Assembly: GCA_005885115.1 (NCBI GenBank) | Contig: VAXX01000184.1 | Coordinates: 1-5,316, forward strand | Direction: 5' to 3' | Origin: Actinomycetota bacterium | GTDB lineage: Bacteria; Actinomycetota; Actinomycetes; Mycobacteriales; Micromonosporaceae | DNA: 5,316 nt | Part shown: positions 1 through 5,316 of the stretch, in pieces | Layout: the number at the start of each line of letters is the position of its first letter | Position numbering within the stretch: position 1 is the first letter of the stretch | Notes under the pieces: model-generated | What the model was told of the DNA's origin: nothing | Database searches by the model: none | Seen by the model: only the letters and a program-made list of their open reading frames with translations | Program-made: the position numbers and the translations under genes

Positions 1-6
1 GTGCCT

Positions 7-1278
7 TCAGGCCTCGACCACGATTCGGTCGATGTCGGCCACGTCCTGCGTCTTGCTGGAGATCTTGATGGTATTGCTGCCCGCCTTCAACTTCAGCCGG
101 ACGGTCAGGTGCCCGAGGGTGTGCCAGTTCGGGGTGTCCGGGAACTGGAAGATGCCCTGGGACACCCCGTTGACGACGAGGTCACCGGGCCGGCAGCCCT
201 GCGACGGCGGGTTGGGCTCGCCACCGCACTTGGTGTCGCCGTTGGGATCCCCGGCGATGTACCACCACGTCACGTTGTACGTACCGTCCGCCGGGGCCAT
301 GACCCCGTTGAACTGCAAGGCATCCGGCTTGCCGTGCCCGAGGATCCCGCCGACCTCCCCGCCACCGGAGCAGATCGCGCAGGCGCGCCGCTTGGCTCCG
401 CCGAACAGCGTGTTGCCCGGCGCCTCCGCCTCGTACGTGGTGCCGCCGCCGGTACCGACGGTCAGCGTCACGCTCGACGTGTGGGTGGCGAACGAGTCCT
501 TGCCGGTCACCGTGATGGTGACGGTGCCGCTGTCGGTGGACTTCGTGGTCACCTTGAGCACGGCACCGGCGCCCGGGGTGACCGAGGCCGGGGTGAGCGT
601 CGCACTGCTCACGCTCGCGGACAGCGCGACGGTGTCCGGCTTACCGGAGACGACCCCCGTCTTGACCGAGTACGTCGCCGTCTGTCCCGGGGTCACCGAC
701 TGGCTGGCCGGGCTGACCGACAGGGAGAAGTCGTTGGGGGCCGTGGTCGTCGGGACGACCGCGATGGTGTACTGCCGGACCTTCAACGTCTTCGCCGAGC
801 CCTGCGGACCCAGTGCGACCATACCGGCGGCGAAGTGCTTACGCAGCAACCGGTACGTCACGCCGCCGCTGGCCTTCTCGGTGCTCGCGGCATCGGTCCA
901 GGTGCCGTCCAGCCAGGCCGGCCGGACCGCCCGGGTGTCCAGGCCCACGTACACGTCGGCCGCGCGACCGAGTTGGAAGGTCGCCAACGGGTCGACCTTC
1001 GCCGTCTTCGACTTGTCGGCGTCCCGGATCCACGCGGCTTTGACCAGTGCGGCGGGTACGGCCGTGTAGGTGGCGGTGGCGTCGCCGTACACCCGCTTGC
1101 CCTTGGCAAGCCCGGCCTGGATCGACCAGTGGGTGGCGTTCGCCTTGTCCTTCACCGACAGCTTGCTGACCAGTGGAGGCGGCGCGCTGGTGACCGCCAG
1201 CGCGGTCGTGGCGATCCCGCCGGACGCGAGCAGCAGCGCGCCCGCGGCGATCGGAATCAACAGGCGTCGGGGTTTCAT
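7..1278 (-). CDS. Secreted three-module carbohydrate-binding protein without a catalytic domain
   Basis: Predicted 423-residue exported protein. Residues 1-28 form a Sec signal peptide: MKPRR, then a hydrophobic run, then an ALA cleavage motif before VTSAPP. Residues about 36-176 resemble the accessory beta-domain found in actinomycete pectate and rhamnogalacturonan lyases (YGD near 64, AAWIRDAD near 81, VYVGLDTR near 109, PAWLDGTWTD near 120, FAAGMVALG near 149). Residues about 182-275 are an Ig-like domain (DFSLSVSPASQSVTPG). After a GTGGGT linker, residues 282-422 look like a CBM6/CBM35 module, opening with YEAEA and closing with DIDRIVV, with two close Cys pairs (300/303 and 351/362) that could form disulfides. 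No hydrolase or lyase domain is visible, so binding to plant cell-wall polysaccharide is inferred. I chose the ATG at 1278 because AAAGGG lies 9 nt upstream; the ATG at 1287 and a TTG at 1323 have no well-placed ribosome site and would add residues before the signal peptide. Module naming is from memory of the families. Confidence 0.85.
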   Translation of the reverse strand: MKPRRLLIPIAAGALLLASGGIATTALAVTSAPPPLVSKLSVKDKANATHWSIQAGLAKGKRVYGDATATYTAVPAALVKAAWIRDADKSKTAKVDPLATFQLGRAADVYVGLDTRAVRPAWLDGTWTDAASTEKASGGVTYRLLRKHFAAGMVALGPQGSAKTLKVRQYTIAVVPTTTAPNDFSLSVSPASQSVTPGQTATYSVKTGVVSGKPDTVALSASVSSATLTPASVTPGAGAVLKVTTKSTDSGTVTITVTGKDSFATHTSSVTLTVGTGGGTTYEAEAPGNTLFGGAKRRACAICSGGGEVGGILGHGKPDALQFNGVMAPADGTYNVTWWYIAGDPNGDTKCGGEPNPPSQGCRPGDLVVNGVSQGIFQFPDTPNWHTLGHLTVRLKLKAGSNTIKISSKTQDVADIDRIVVEA

Positions 1279-1318
1279 CGGCACCATCCCTTTCCGGGCC
1301 AGACCGGGGACGGCGATC

Positions 1319-1332
1319 TGCAAACCTTTGCA
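1319..1332. promoter_or_regulatory. Perfect 6-bp inverted repeat in the 5' leader, probable LacI-type operator
   Basis: TGCAAA-CC-TTTGCA is a perfect dyad with a 2-bp centre. It differs from the common LacI-family operator form TGCAAACGTTTGCA only at the centre. It lies downstream of the predicted -10 box of the gene ending at 7, at about +10 to +23, where a bound repressor would block transcription. Operator function is inferred. Confidence 0.5.
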
Positions 1333-1348
1333 TGGACGAGGTGGACAT

Positions 1349-1378
1349 ACGCTAGGAGGCCCCGGGCGGAAAGGTCAA
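1349..1378 (-). promoter_or_regulatory. Promoter of the secreted carbohydrate-binding protein gene
   Basis: On the minus strand, TTGACC (1378-1373) is followed after an 18-nt spacer by TAGCGT (1354-1349). This fits the actinobacterial housekeeping pattern TTGAC-N17/18-TANNNT. Transcription would start near 1342 and give a leader of about 63 nt before the ATG at 1278. A perfect TTGACA at 1402-1397 overlaps the upstream palindrome but has no -10 box at the right distance, so I prefer the TTGACC element. Confidence 0.6.
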
Positions 1379-1385
1379 GACCCTC

Positions 1386-1401
1386 TCATAAGCGCTTGTC
1401 A
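1386..1401. promoter_or_regulatory. AAGCGCTT-centred palindrome upstream of the promoter, probable LacI-type operator
   Basis: TCATAAGCGCTTGTCA matches its own reverse complement at 6 of 8 base pairs and has a perfect 8-bp core, AAGCGCTT (1390-1397). A central GCGC flanked by A/T is typical of actinomycete LacI-family sugar-repressor sites of the CebR type. It lies just upstream of the predicted -35 box of the secreted-protein gene. Together with the dyad at 1319-1332 it brackets the promoter. Regulator identity is unknown. Confidence 0.45.
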
Positions 1402-1431
1402 ATGCTTCGATGTGTGCCGCCGAGCGGAAAG

Positions 1432-2241
1432 TCAGTCGAGGAGCGCGATCTCGTCGCCGACCCGGATCTCGCCGGTGCCGTCCGGGATCAGGTTGATGCC
1501 GAACAGCAGCTTCTGGTCCACCGTGCGGTGGCGGGCGAGGGTACGGGACGGCTCCCGACCGCGTACCCCGGTCTCCTGATCGGTCGTCGGCACCACGCAC
1601 CGGCCGCACGCCTTCGGCATCCGGAAACCCACCCCGCCGATCCGCAGCCGCCGGCCGACCCAGCCGTCTTCGGCCCAGGCTCGTGCGCCGGCGACCACGA
1701 CGTTGGGCCGGAACCGGGTCATCGGCAGCGGTCCCTCATCGCTGCCGCTCTCGGCGATCCAGTCGTTGAGGACGTCCAGCGACGCGGAGTTGGTCAGCAG
1801 CAACGGGTATCCGTCGGCGAAGCTGACCCGGTCGGCGGCCGTACCGTAGTCGGGGTCGACCGGGCGGCGGGTCGGGTCGTCCAGATACACCAGGCGTACC
1901 TTGCGATCCAGCGCCTCGGACAGCCACCGGTCGGCCACCTCGCCGACGAGGCTCGCGAGTACCCGGGTCCGCCAGACCTCCACCTCGATCAGCTCCCCCG
2001 GCGCCGGTGCCACGTCGAGATCCGACCGCCCGACGGTCCGTACCACCAGCCGTCCGTCCACGTAGGACGGTCGGAGCTGGGTCAGCCGGGGCTCCTGCCG
2101 CTGGGTCAGCATCCGGCCGTCGCCGTCGATCAGCAGGTACCGCCGGTCCCCGGCCAGCCCCCACGGCTGCACCCGCGCCGCGTCCCGGTCGATCCGGTGC
2201 AGGCCCTTCACGGGGTACGTGTGGATCGAGGCGAGCCGCAT
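1432..2241 (-). CDS. MOSC domain protein, YcbX/mARC-like
   Basis: A 269-residue protein with an N-terminal MOSC_N beta-barrel (about 1-115; YPVKGL at 9-14 and the GLAGDRRYLLID segment at 28-39) followed by a MOSC domain (about 135-269). Landmarks are FADGYPLLLTN (141-151), TRFRPNVVV (175-183) and CGRCVVPTTDQETG (212-225). By analogy with human mARC, where the Cys in RC(I/V)xxTxDxxTG ligates molybdenum, Cys215 is the expected metal ligand. Such proteins bind molybdenum cofactor and reduce N-hydroxylated compounds with partner redox proteins, or carry sulfur; substrate and partner cannot be read here. Length is normal for the family. No ferredoxin domain is fused at the C-terminus, unlike E. 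coli YcbX, so electrons must come from a separate protein. There is no Shine-Dalgarno sequence; a TANNNT box 6 nt before the ATG suggests a leaderless mRNA. Confidence 0.88.
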   Translation of the reverse strand: MRLASIHTYPVKGLHRIDRDAARVQPWGLAGDRRYLLIDGDGRMLTQRQEPRLTQLRPSYVDGRLVVRTVGRSDLDVAPAPGELIEVEVWRTRVLASLVGEVADRWLSEALDRKVRLVYLDDPTRRPVDPDYGTAADRVSFADGYPLLLTNSASLDVLNDWIAESGSDEGPLPMTRFRPNVVVAGARAWAEDGWVGRRLRIGGVGFRMPKACGRCVVPTTDQETGVRGREPSRTLARHRTVDQKLLFGINLIPDGTGEIRVGDEIALLD

Positions 2242-2247
2242 GTGACC

Positions 2248-2253
2248 AGGCTA
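2248..2253 (-). promoter_or_regulatory. -10 box for leaderless transcription of the MOSC gene
   Basis: The minus strand reads TAGCCT, then GGTCAC, then the ATG at 2241. A TANNNT hexamer ending 6 nt before the start codon places the +1 on the A of ATG, the usual leaderless arrangement in actinobacteria. The -35 region is weak (T-rich GTTTCT about 17 nt upstream). No purine-rich ribosome site precedes the ATG, which agrees with this reading. Confidence 0.45.
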
Positions 2254-2257
2254 CCGG

Positions 2258-2287
2258 TTGCGTCGTGCATAGAAACTTACATATTGT
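2258..2287 (+). promoter_or_regulatory. Promoter of the rpiR-hutU operon, probably leaderless
   Basis: TTGCGT (2258-2263) and TATTGT (2282-2287) are separated by 18 nt and fit the actinobacterial -35/-10 pattern. The -10 box ends 6 nt before the GTG at 2294, so the start point would fall on the start codon. No Shine-Dalgarno sequence is present, which supports leaderless translation and the GTG as the true start. The promoter overlaps the 9-bp direct repeats, so it may be autoregulated. Confidence 0.45.
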
Positions 2288-2299
2288 GGTGTCGTGCAT
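2262..2299. repeat. Pair of 9-bp direct repeats (GTCGTGCAT) in the divergent spacer
   Basis: GTCGTGCAT occurs at 2262-2270 and 2291-2299, a start-to-start distance of 29 bp (nearly three helical turns). The first copy overlaps the predicted -35 of the plus-strand promoter and the second covers its start point and GTG. They could be half-sites for the adjacent RpiR regulator; this is inference, and a 9-bp repeat can arise by chance in GC-rich DNA. Confidence 0.35.
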
Positions 2300-3127
2300 G
2301 AACAGATGCTGGCGTTGTTCGACGGGGTCCGCCTGACCCCGTCCCAGCGCCGCATCGCCCAGTGCCTGCTCGAACGGGGCGCCCGGGCGGCGTACCTGTC
2401 CAGCGGTGAGGTCGCCGAACTGGCCCGGGTGAGCCAGCCGTCGGTGACCCGCTTCGCGATGGCGCTCGGGTACCCGGGATATCCGGGGCTGCGCAAGGCG
2501 ATCCGTGACCTGGGCGAGCCGGATCCCGCGCATCCGGTGGACAACGAGCTGCAGGACGCGGTACGCGGCGAGGTCGCCACGCTGGCCCGGCTGGCCGACC
2601 GGCTCGCCGACGGCACCGGTGAGCGGAGTGCGGTGGCCGACGCCGCCAAGCTGCTCTCGGGCAGCCGGCCGTTGCCGGTACTGGGATTGCGGGCCGCCGC
2701 GCCGGTGGCCGGATACTTCGGCTACTTCGCGGCGAAGATACATCCCGATGTCCGGGTCCTCGACCAGGGCGGGACGCTGCTGACCGATCGGCTGGAACAG
2801 GCCCGTGCCGCCGGCGCGACCGCGATGCTTGCAGTTGTGTTGCCCCGTTATCCGAGAGAGGCGCTGGACGCGCTGCGGGATGCCCGTACCGCTGGGCTTT
2901 CCGTGGTGGTCCTGACCGACTCGCCGGTCAGCCCGGCCGCGGAGTTCGCCGACGCGGTGCTCACCGCAGCGGTCGGCTCCCGGCTGGTCTTCGACCTGCA
3001 GGCCGGCCCGATGGCCCTGGCCATGGTGCTGCTGCAGGCGATCTGCGACATCGAGCCGGCGCAGTCGTTGGCCCGGTTGGAAGAGTTCGAGGCGAGCGCC
3101 GCGCGGCGCGGCGTGTTCGTGGCCTAG
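2294..3127 (+). CDS. RpiR/MurR-family transcriptional regulator, likely of histidine utilisation
   Basis: A 277-residue regulator with the two-domain RpiR plan. The N-terminal HTH_6 domain covers about 1-77, with the helix-turn-helix at about 37-58 ([20 protein letters not shown]) followed by the usual [15 protein letters not shown]-terminal SIS-fold ligand domain covers about 118-250. The phosphosugar-binding signatures look absent: the first loop reads [11 protein letters not shown] (129-139), without the usual Ser, and the place of the SxSGxT loop is taken by LPRYPRE (183-189). A non-sugar effector such as urocanate is therefore plausible but unproven. It lies 10 nt before hutU in the same direction, so co-transcription and autoregulation are likely. 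The start is the GTG at 2294, supported by the -10 box spacing; the ATG at 2306 is an alternative that would shorten the protein by four residues. Confidence 0.85.
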   Translation: MHEQMLALFDGVRLTPSQRRIAQCLLERGARAAYLSSGEVAELARVSQPSVTRFAMALGYPGYPGLRKAIRDLGEPDPAHPVDNELQDAVRGEVATLARLADRLADGTGERSAVADAAKLLSGSRPLPVLGLRAAAPVAGYFGYFAAKIHPDVRVLDQGGTLLTDRLEQARAAGATAMLAVVLPRYPREALDALRDARTAGLSVVVLTDSPVSPAAEFADAVLTAAVGSRLVFDLQAGPMALAMVLLQAICDIEPAQSLARLEEFEASAARRGVFVA

Positions 3128-3131
3128 GGGG
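3126..3131 (+). promoter_or_regulatory. Ribosome binding site of hutU
   Basis: AGGGGG overlaps the TAG stop of the regulator gene and lies 6 nt before the GTG at 3138. It supports this start, which also places the conserved RAPRGTALS segment at residues 5-13. Confidence 0.6.
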
Positions 3132-3137
3132 TCCGCT

Positions 3138-4700
3138 GTGGAGACCATTCGAGCACCCAGGGGTACGGCGTTGTCCGCGCGCGGGTGGCCGCAGGAGGCC
3201 GCGCTGCGGATGCTGTGCAACAACCTGGATCCGGCCGTCGCGGAGCGCCCCGACGACCTGGTCGTCTACGGGGGCACCGGCAAGGCGGCGCGCGACTGGC
3301 CGTCGTTCCATGCACTGGTACGCACACTGTCCACGTTGGACGATGACGAGACGATGCTCGTCCAGTCGGGCCGGCCGGTCGGCGTGTTCCGGACCCACGA
3401 GTGGGCCCCGCGGGTACTGATCGCCAACTCCAACCTCGTCCCCGACTGGGCCACCTGGCCGGAGTTCCGCCGGTTGGAGCAGTTGGGCCTGACCATGTAC
3501 GGGCAGATGACCGCCGGCTCCTGGATCTACATCGGCACCCAGGGGATCCTCCAGGGCACGTACGAGACGTTCGCGGCCGTTGCCGCCAAACGGTTCGGCG
3601 GTACGTTGGCCGGGACGCTGACGCTGACCGCCGGCTGGCGCCGGGTGGACACCCGATACCTCGACGTCGTGGCCGCCACGCTGGACGACGGGGTCGAGCT
3701 GGCCCTGGAGGCCGTCGCCGAGCGCCGCGCCCTTTCCGTTGGTGTGGTGGGCAACGCGGCCACCGTCGTCCCCGAACTGCTCCGGCGCGGGGTACCCGTG
3801 GACGTCGTCACCGACCAGACCTCGGCGCACGATCCGCTGTCGTACGTGCCGATCGGGTTCACCGTCGAGGACGCCGCCGGGTTCGCCCGGGAGAAGCCCG
3901 AGGAGTACGCCGAACGATCCCGCGCCTCGATGGCCGTACACGTCGAGGCGATGGTCGGCTTCCTGGACGCCGGTGCCGAGGTCTTCGACTACGGCAACTC
4001 GATCCGGGGCGAGGCCCAGTTGGGCGGGTACGGGCGGGCGTTCGCGTTCCCCGGCTTCGTCCCCGCGTACATCCGGCCGCTGTTCTGCGAAGGCAAGGGA
4101 CCCTTCCGGTGGGCGGCCCTGTCCGGGGAGCCCGCCGACATCGCGGCCACCGACCGGGCGATCCTGGAACTGTTCCCGGACAACGAACCGCTGGCCCGGT
4201 GGATCCGGATGGCCGGGGAAAGGGTGGCCTTCCAGGGACTTCCGGCGCGGATCTGCTGGCTCGGGTACGGCGAACGGGACCGTGCCGGGCTGCGCTTCAA
4301 CGAGCTGGTCGCCGCGGGTCAGGTCGTCGCCCCGATCGTCATCGGCCGGGACCACCTCGACTGTGGGTCGGTCGCCTCGCCGTACCGGGAAACCGAGGCG
4401 ATGGCCGACGGCTCCGACGCGATCGCCGACTGGCCGCTGCTGAACGCCTTGGTCAACACGGCATCCGGCGCCTCGTGGGTGTCCATCCACCACGGCGGCG
4501 GGGTCGGCATCGGCCGGTCCATCCACGCCGGACAGGTCAGCGTCGCCGACGGTACGCCGCTGGCCGCCCAGAAACTCGAACGGGTCCTCACCAACGACCC
4601 GGGCATGGGCGTGCTCCGCCACGTCGACGCCGGCTACGACATCGCCGACCGGGTGGCCCGCGACGCCGGGGTACGGATCCCCATGCGGGAGGCGTTGTGA
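3138..4700 (+). CDS. hutU: Urocanate hydratase with an internal in-frame deletion of the NAD+-binding loop
   Basis: Urocanase hydrates urocanate to 4-imidazolone-5-propionate, the second step of histidine breakdown, using tightly bound NAD+ as an electrophile. Identity is certain from [11 protein letters not shown] (44-54), [12 protein letters not shown] (134-145), the [11 protein letters not shown] segment (226-236), [12 protein letters not shown] (283-294), [14 protein letters not shown] (304-317), the PROSITE urocanase signature [10 protein letters not shown] with the catalytic Cys373, [17 protein letters not shown] (406-422) and HHGGGVGIG (451-459). At residues 162-176, TLTAG runs directly into [10 protein letters not shown]. 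Family members have about 30 more residues here, starting LGGMGGAQPL. The protein is therefore 520 residues instead of about 550. The missing block holds the Gly-Met-Gly NAD+ loop and downstream NAD+ contacts (Pseudomonas putida numbering, from memory, about 174-202), so activity should be lost although frame and flanks are intact. It is followed by an amidohydrolase gene with a 1-nt overlap. Confidence 0.93.
   Translation: METIRAPRGTALSARGWPQEAALRMLCNNLDPAVAERPDDLVVYGGTGKAARDWPSFHALVRTLSTLDDDETMLVQSGRPVGVFRTHEWAPRVLIANSNLVPDWATWPEFRRLEQLGLTMYGQMTAGSWIYIGTQGILQGTYETFAAVAAKRFGGTLAGTLTLTAGWRRVDTRYLDVVAATLDDGVELALEAVAERRALSVGVVGNAATVVPELLRRGVPVDVVTDQTSAHDPLSYVPIGFTVEDAAGFAREKPEEYAERSRASMAVHVEAMVGFLDAGAEVFDYGNSIRGEAQLGGYGRAFAFPGFVPAYIRPLFCEGKGPFRWAALSGEPADIAATDRAILELFPDNEPLARWIRMAGERVAFQGLPARICWLGYGERDRAGLRFNELVAAGQVVAPIVIGRDHLDCGSVASPYRETEAMADGSDAIADWPLLNALVNTASGASWVSIHHGGGVGIGRSIHAGQVSVADGTPLAAQKLERVLTNDPGMGVLRHVDAGYDIADRVARDAGVRIPMREAL
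3633..3641 (+). other. Junction of the inferred deletion inside hutU
   Basis: Codons GGC-TGG-CGC at 3633-3641 encode Gly166-Trp167-Arg168. Everything before fits the urocanase end of TLTAG, and everything from Arg168 fits the RR-x-(D/E)-x-RYLD segment that normally lies about 30 residues further on. Trp167 has no counterpart and looks like a junction-made codon. The surrounding GGCGCC (3637-3642) is a palindrome inside a very GC-rich stretch. The absent bases (net about 87, a multiple of 3) are inferred from family comparison, not seen. Confidence 0.75.
4687..4692 (+). promoter_or_regulatory. Ribosome binding site of the M20 amidohydrolase gene
   Basis: GGGAGG lies within the end of hutU, 7 nt before the ATG at 4700 and only 4 nt before the in-frame GTG at 4697. 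The spacing favours the ATG and implies translational coupling to hutU. Confidence 0.65.
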
Positions 4701-5316
4701 TGGCGCCGGACCGGTTCGGGGCGCTGTGGCGCTCGCTGGAACCGATCGGGCGCGGCACCGACGGGTACCACCGGTTCTCGTGGACGTACCCGGACCTCAC
4801 CTGCCGCGAGTGGTTCGCCGAGGAGGCGGCCGACCGTGGGATGAGCGTGGAGACCGACGGCAACGGCAACCTGTGGGCGTGGCTCGGCGACCCGGCTCTC
4901 GGCGATGCCGTCGTCACGGGCTCCCACTTCGACTCCGTACCGGGCGGCGGCGGGTACGACGGGGCCCTGGGCATCGTCTCGGCGTTCCTGGCCCTGGACG
5001 TGCTCGCCGACCACGGCGCGCGACCCCGGCGCCCGATCGGGGTCGTCGCGTTCGCCGAGGAGGAGGGCGCCCGGTTCGGCGTCGCCTGCCTGGGTTCCCG
5101 GTTGCTGACCGGTGCGCTGGATCCGGTACGCGCGGCGGCGCTGACCGACCGGGACGGGGTGAACCTGCCCGAGGCGATGAAGTCCGGCGGGGTCGAGCCG
5201 TCGCTGCTCGGCCCGGATCCGCAACGCCTGCACCGGATCGGTACCTTCGTCGAGCTGCACATCGAGCAGGGCCGGGCCCTGTCGGTACCGGTCGGGGTGG
5301 CCAGTGCGATCTGGCC
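4700..5316 (+). CDS. M20-family amidohydrolase (AllC/HyuC-like), 3' end cut by the window
   Basis: The first 205 residues of a zinc-dependent M20 amidohydrolase of the allantoate amidohydrolase/N-carbamoyl-L-amino-acid hydrolase group, which is usually about 400 residues, so roughly half is present. Visible metal and catalytic motifs are GSHFDSVPGGGGYDGALG (His76 and bridging Asp87), FAEEEGARFG (Glu acid/base and metal ligand among 120-122) and ELHIEQG (His187). The C-terminal metal ligand and the dimerisation lid lie outside the window. The ATG overlaps the hutU stop codon by one base. The same gene order, hutU then an AllC-like gene then hutF and hutI, is known to me from Streptomyces genomes. 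With HutF making N-formylglutamate, this enzyme is a reasonable candidate to release formate and glutamate in place of HutG. The allantoate label often given to such genes is therefore doubtful here; the substrate is inferred only from context. Confidence 0.85.
   Translation, partial: MAPDRFGALWRSLEPIGRGTDGYHRFSWTYPDLTCREWFAEEAADRGMSVETDGNGNLWAWLGDPALGDAVVTGSHFDSVPGGGGYDGALGIVSAFLALDVLADHGARPRRPIGVVAFAEEEGARFGVACLGSRLLTGALDPVRAAALTDRDGVNLPEAMKSGGVEPSLLGPDPQRLHRIGTFVELHIEQGRALSVPVGVASAIW

Noticed and set aside
1279..1323. Longer form of the secreted protein starting at TTG 1323 or ATG 1287
   Set aside because: It would put extra residues before a well-formed signal peptide. The AAAGGG site is spaced correctly only for the ATG at 1278, and the TTG lies inside the palindrome.
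1417..1427. CCGC-CGA-GCGG hairpin just past the MOSC stop as a possible terminator
   Set aside because: The arms are only 4 bp and no T-run follows on the minus strand. Such repeats are expected by chance at this GC content.
1..2301. Open plus-strand frame of 766 codons running antisense to both left-hand genes
   Set aside because: Its product is Arg/Gly/Pro-rich with no recognisable domain. It exists because GC-rich codons leave few stops on the opposite strand. The minus-strand genes have clear families, signals and starts.
2961..4622. Open minus-strand frame of 553 codons opposite hutU
   Set aside because: It is a low-complexity product antisense to an unmistakable urocanase, with no ribosome site, so it is a GC shadow.
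3138..4700. Frameshift or sequencing error as the cause of the short HutU
   Set aside because: The frame is the same before and after the junction, and both sides match the family, so a single-base error cannot explain it. Only loss of a block in multiples of three fits.
4588..5262. Two overlapping minus-strand open frames (about 210-225 codons) opposite the M20 gene
   Set aside because: The plus strand carries conserved M20 metal motifs throughout, while the antisense products are Ser/Arg/Pro-rich and match nothing I recognise.

Overview
The window is high-GC DNA with strong third-position G/C bias. Its proteins resemble actinomycete families: hut genes of the Streptomyces/Micromonospora type, and a modular secreted carbohydrate-binding protein. 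A mycelial actinomycete is likely. Micromonosporaceae is my best guess, from frequent gta/cgtac codon use and gene style, but this is not proven.

Layout. There are two minus-strand genes on the left and three plus-strand genes on the right, with almost no non-coding space. Positions 7-1278 (minus) encode an exported three-module protein with a pectinase-type accessory domain, an Ig-like domain and a CBM6/35-type domain, but no catalytic domain. Its upstream region (1279-1431) holds a good actinobacterial promoter bracketed by two LacI-type palindromes. Positions 1432-2241 (minus) encode a YcbX/mARC-like MOSC protein. A 52-bp divergent spacer (2242-2293) follows. Both starts that face it have a TANNNT box exactly 6 nt upstream, which suggests two back-to-back leaderless transcripts.

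Positions 2294-5316 (plus) look like one histidine-utilisation operon: an RpiR-family regulator, then after 10 nt urocanate hydratase (hutU), then with a 1-nt overlap an M20-family amidohydrolase that runs off the right edge. The expected logic is urocanate to imidazolonepropionate by HutU. Enzymes that would lie beyond the window (HutI, HutF) would carry the product to N-formylglutamate. The M20 enzyme is a candidate for the final deformylation to glutamate, and the RpiR protein is a candidate local regulator.

The most striking observation is in hutU. The protein is recognisably normal at both ends, but about 29 residues are missing in frame at residue 166/167 (nt about 3635-3639). The missing block is the glycine-rich NAD+-binding loop (the Gly-Met-Gly-Gly segment) and the strand after it that carries further NAD+ contacts. 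The reading frame is intact, so the lesion is easily missed, yet the enzyme should be inactive. It could be a real deletion allele, an engineered deletion, or an assembly collapse. I see no RNA genes, mobile elements, CRISPR arrays or convincing terminators.
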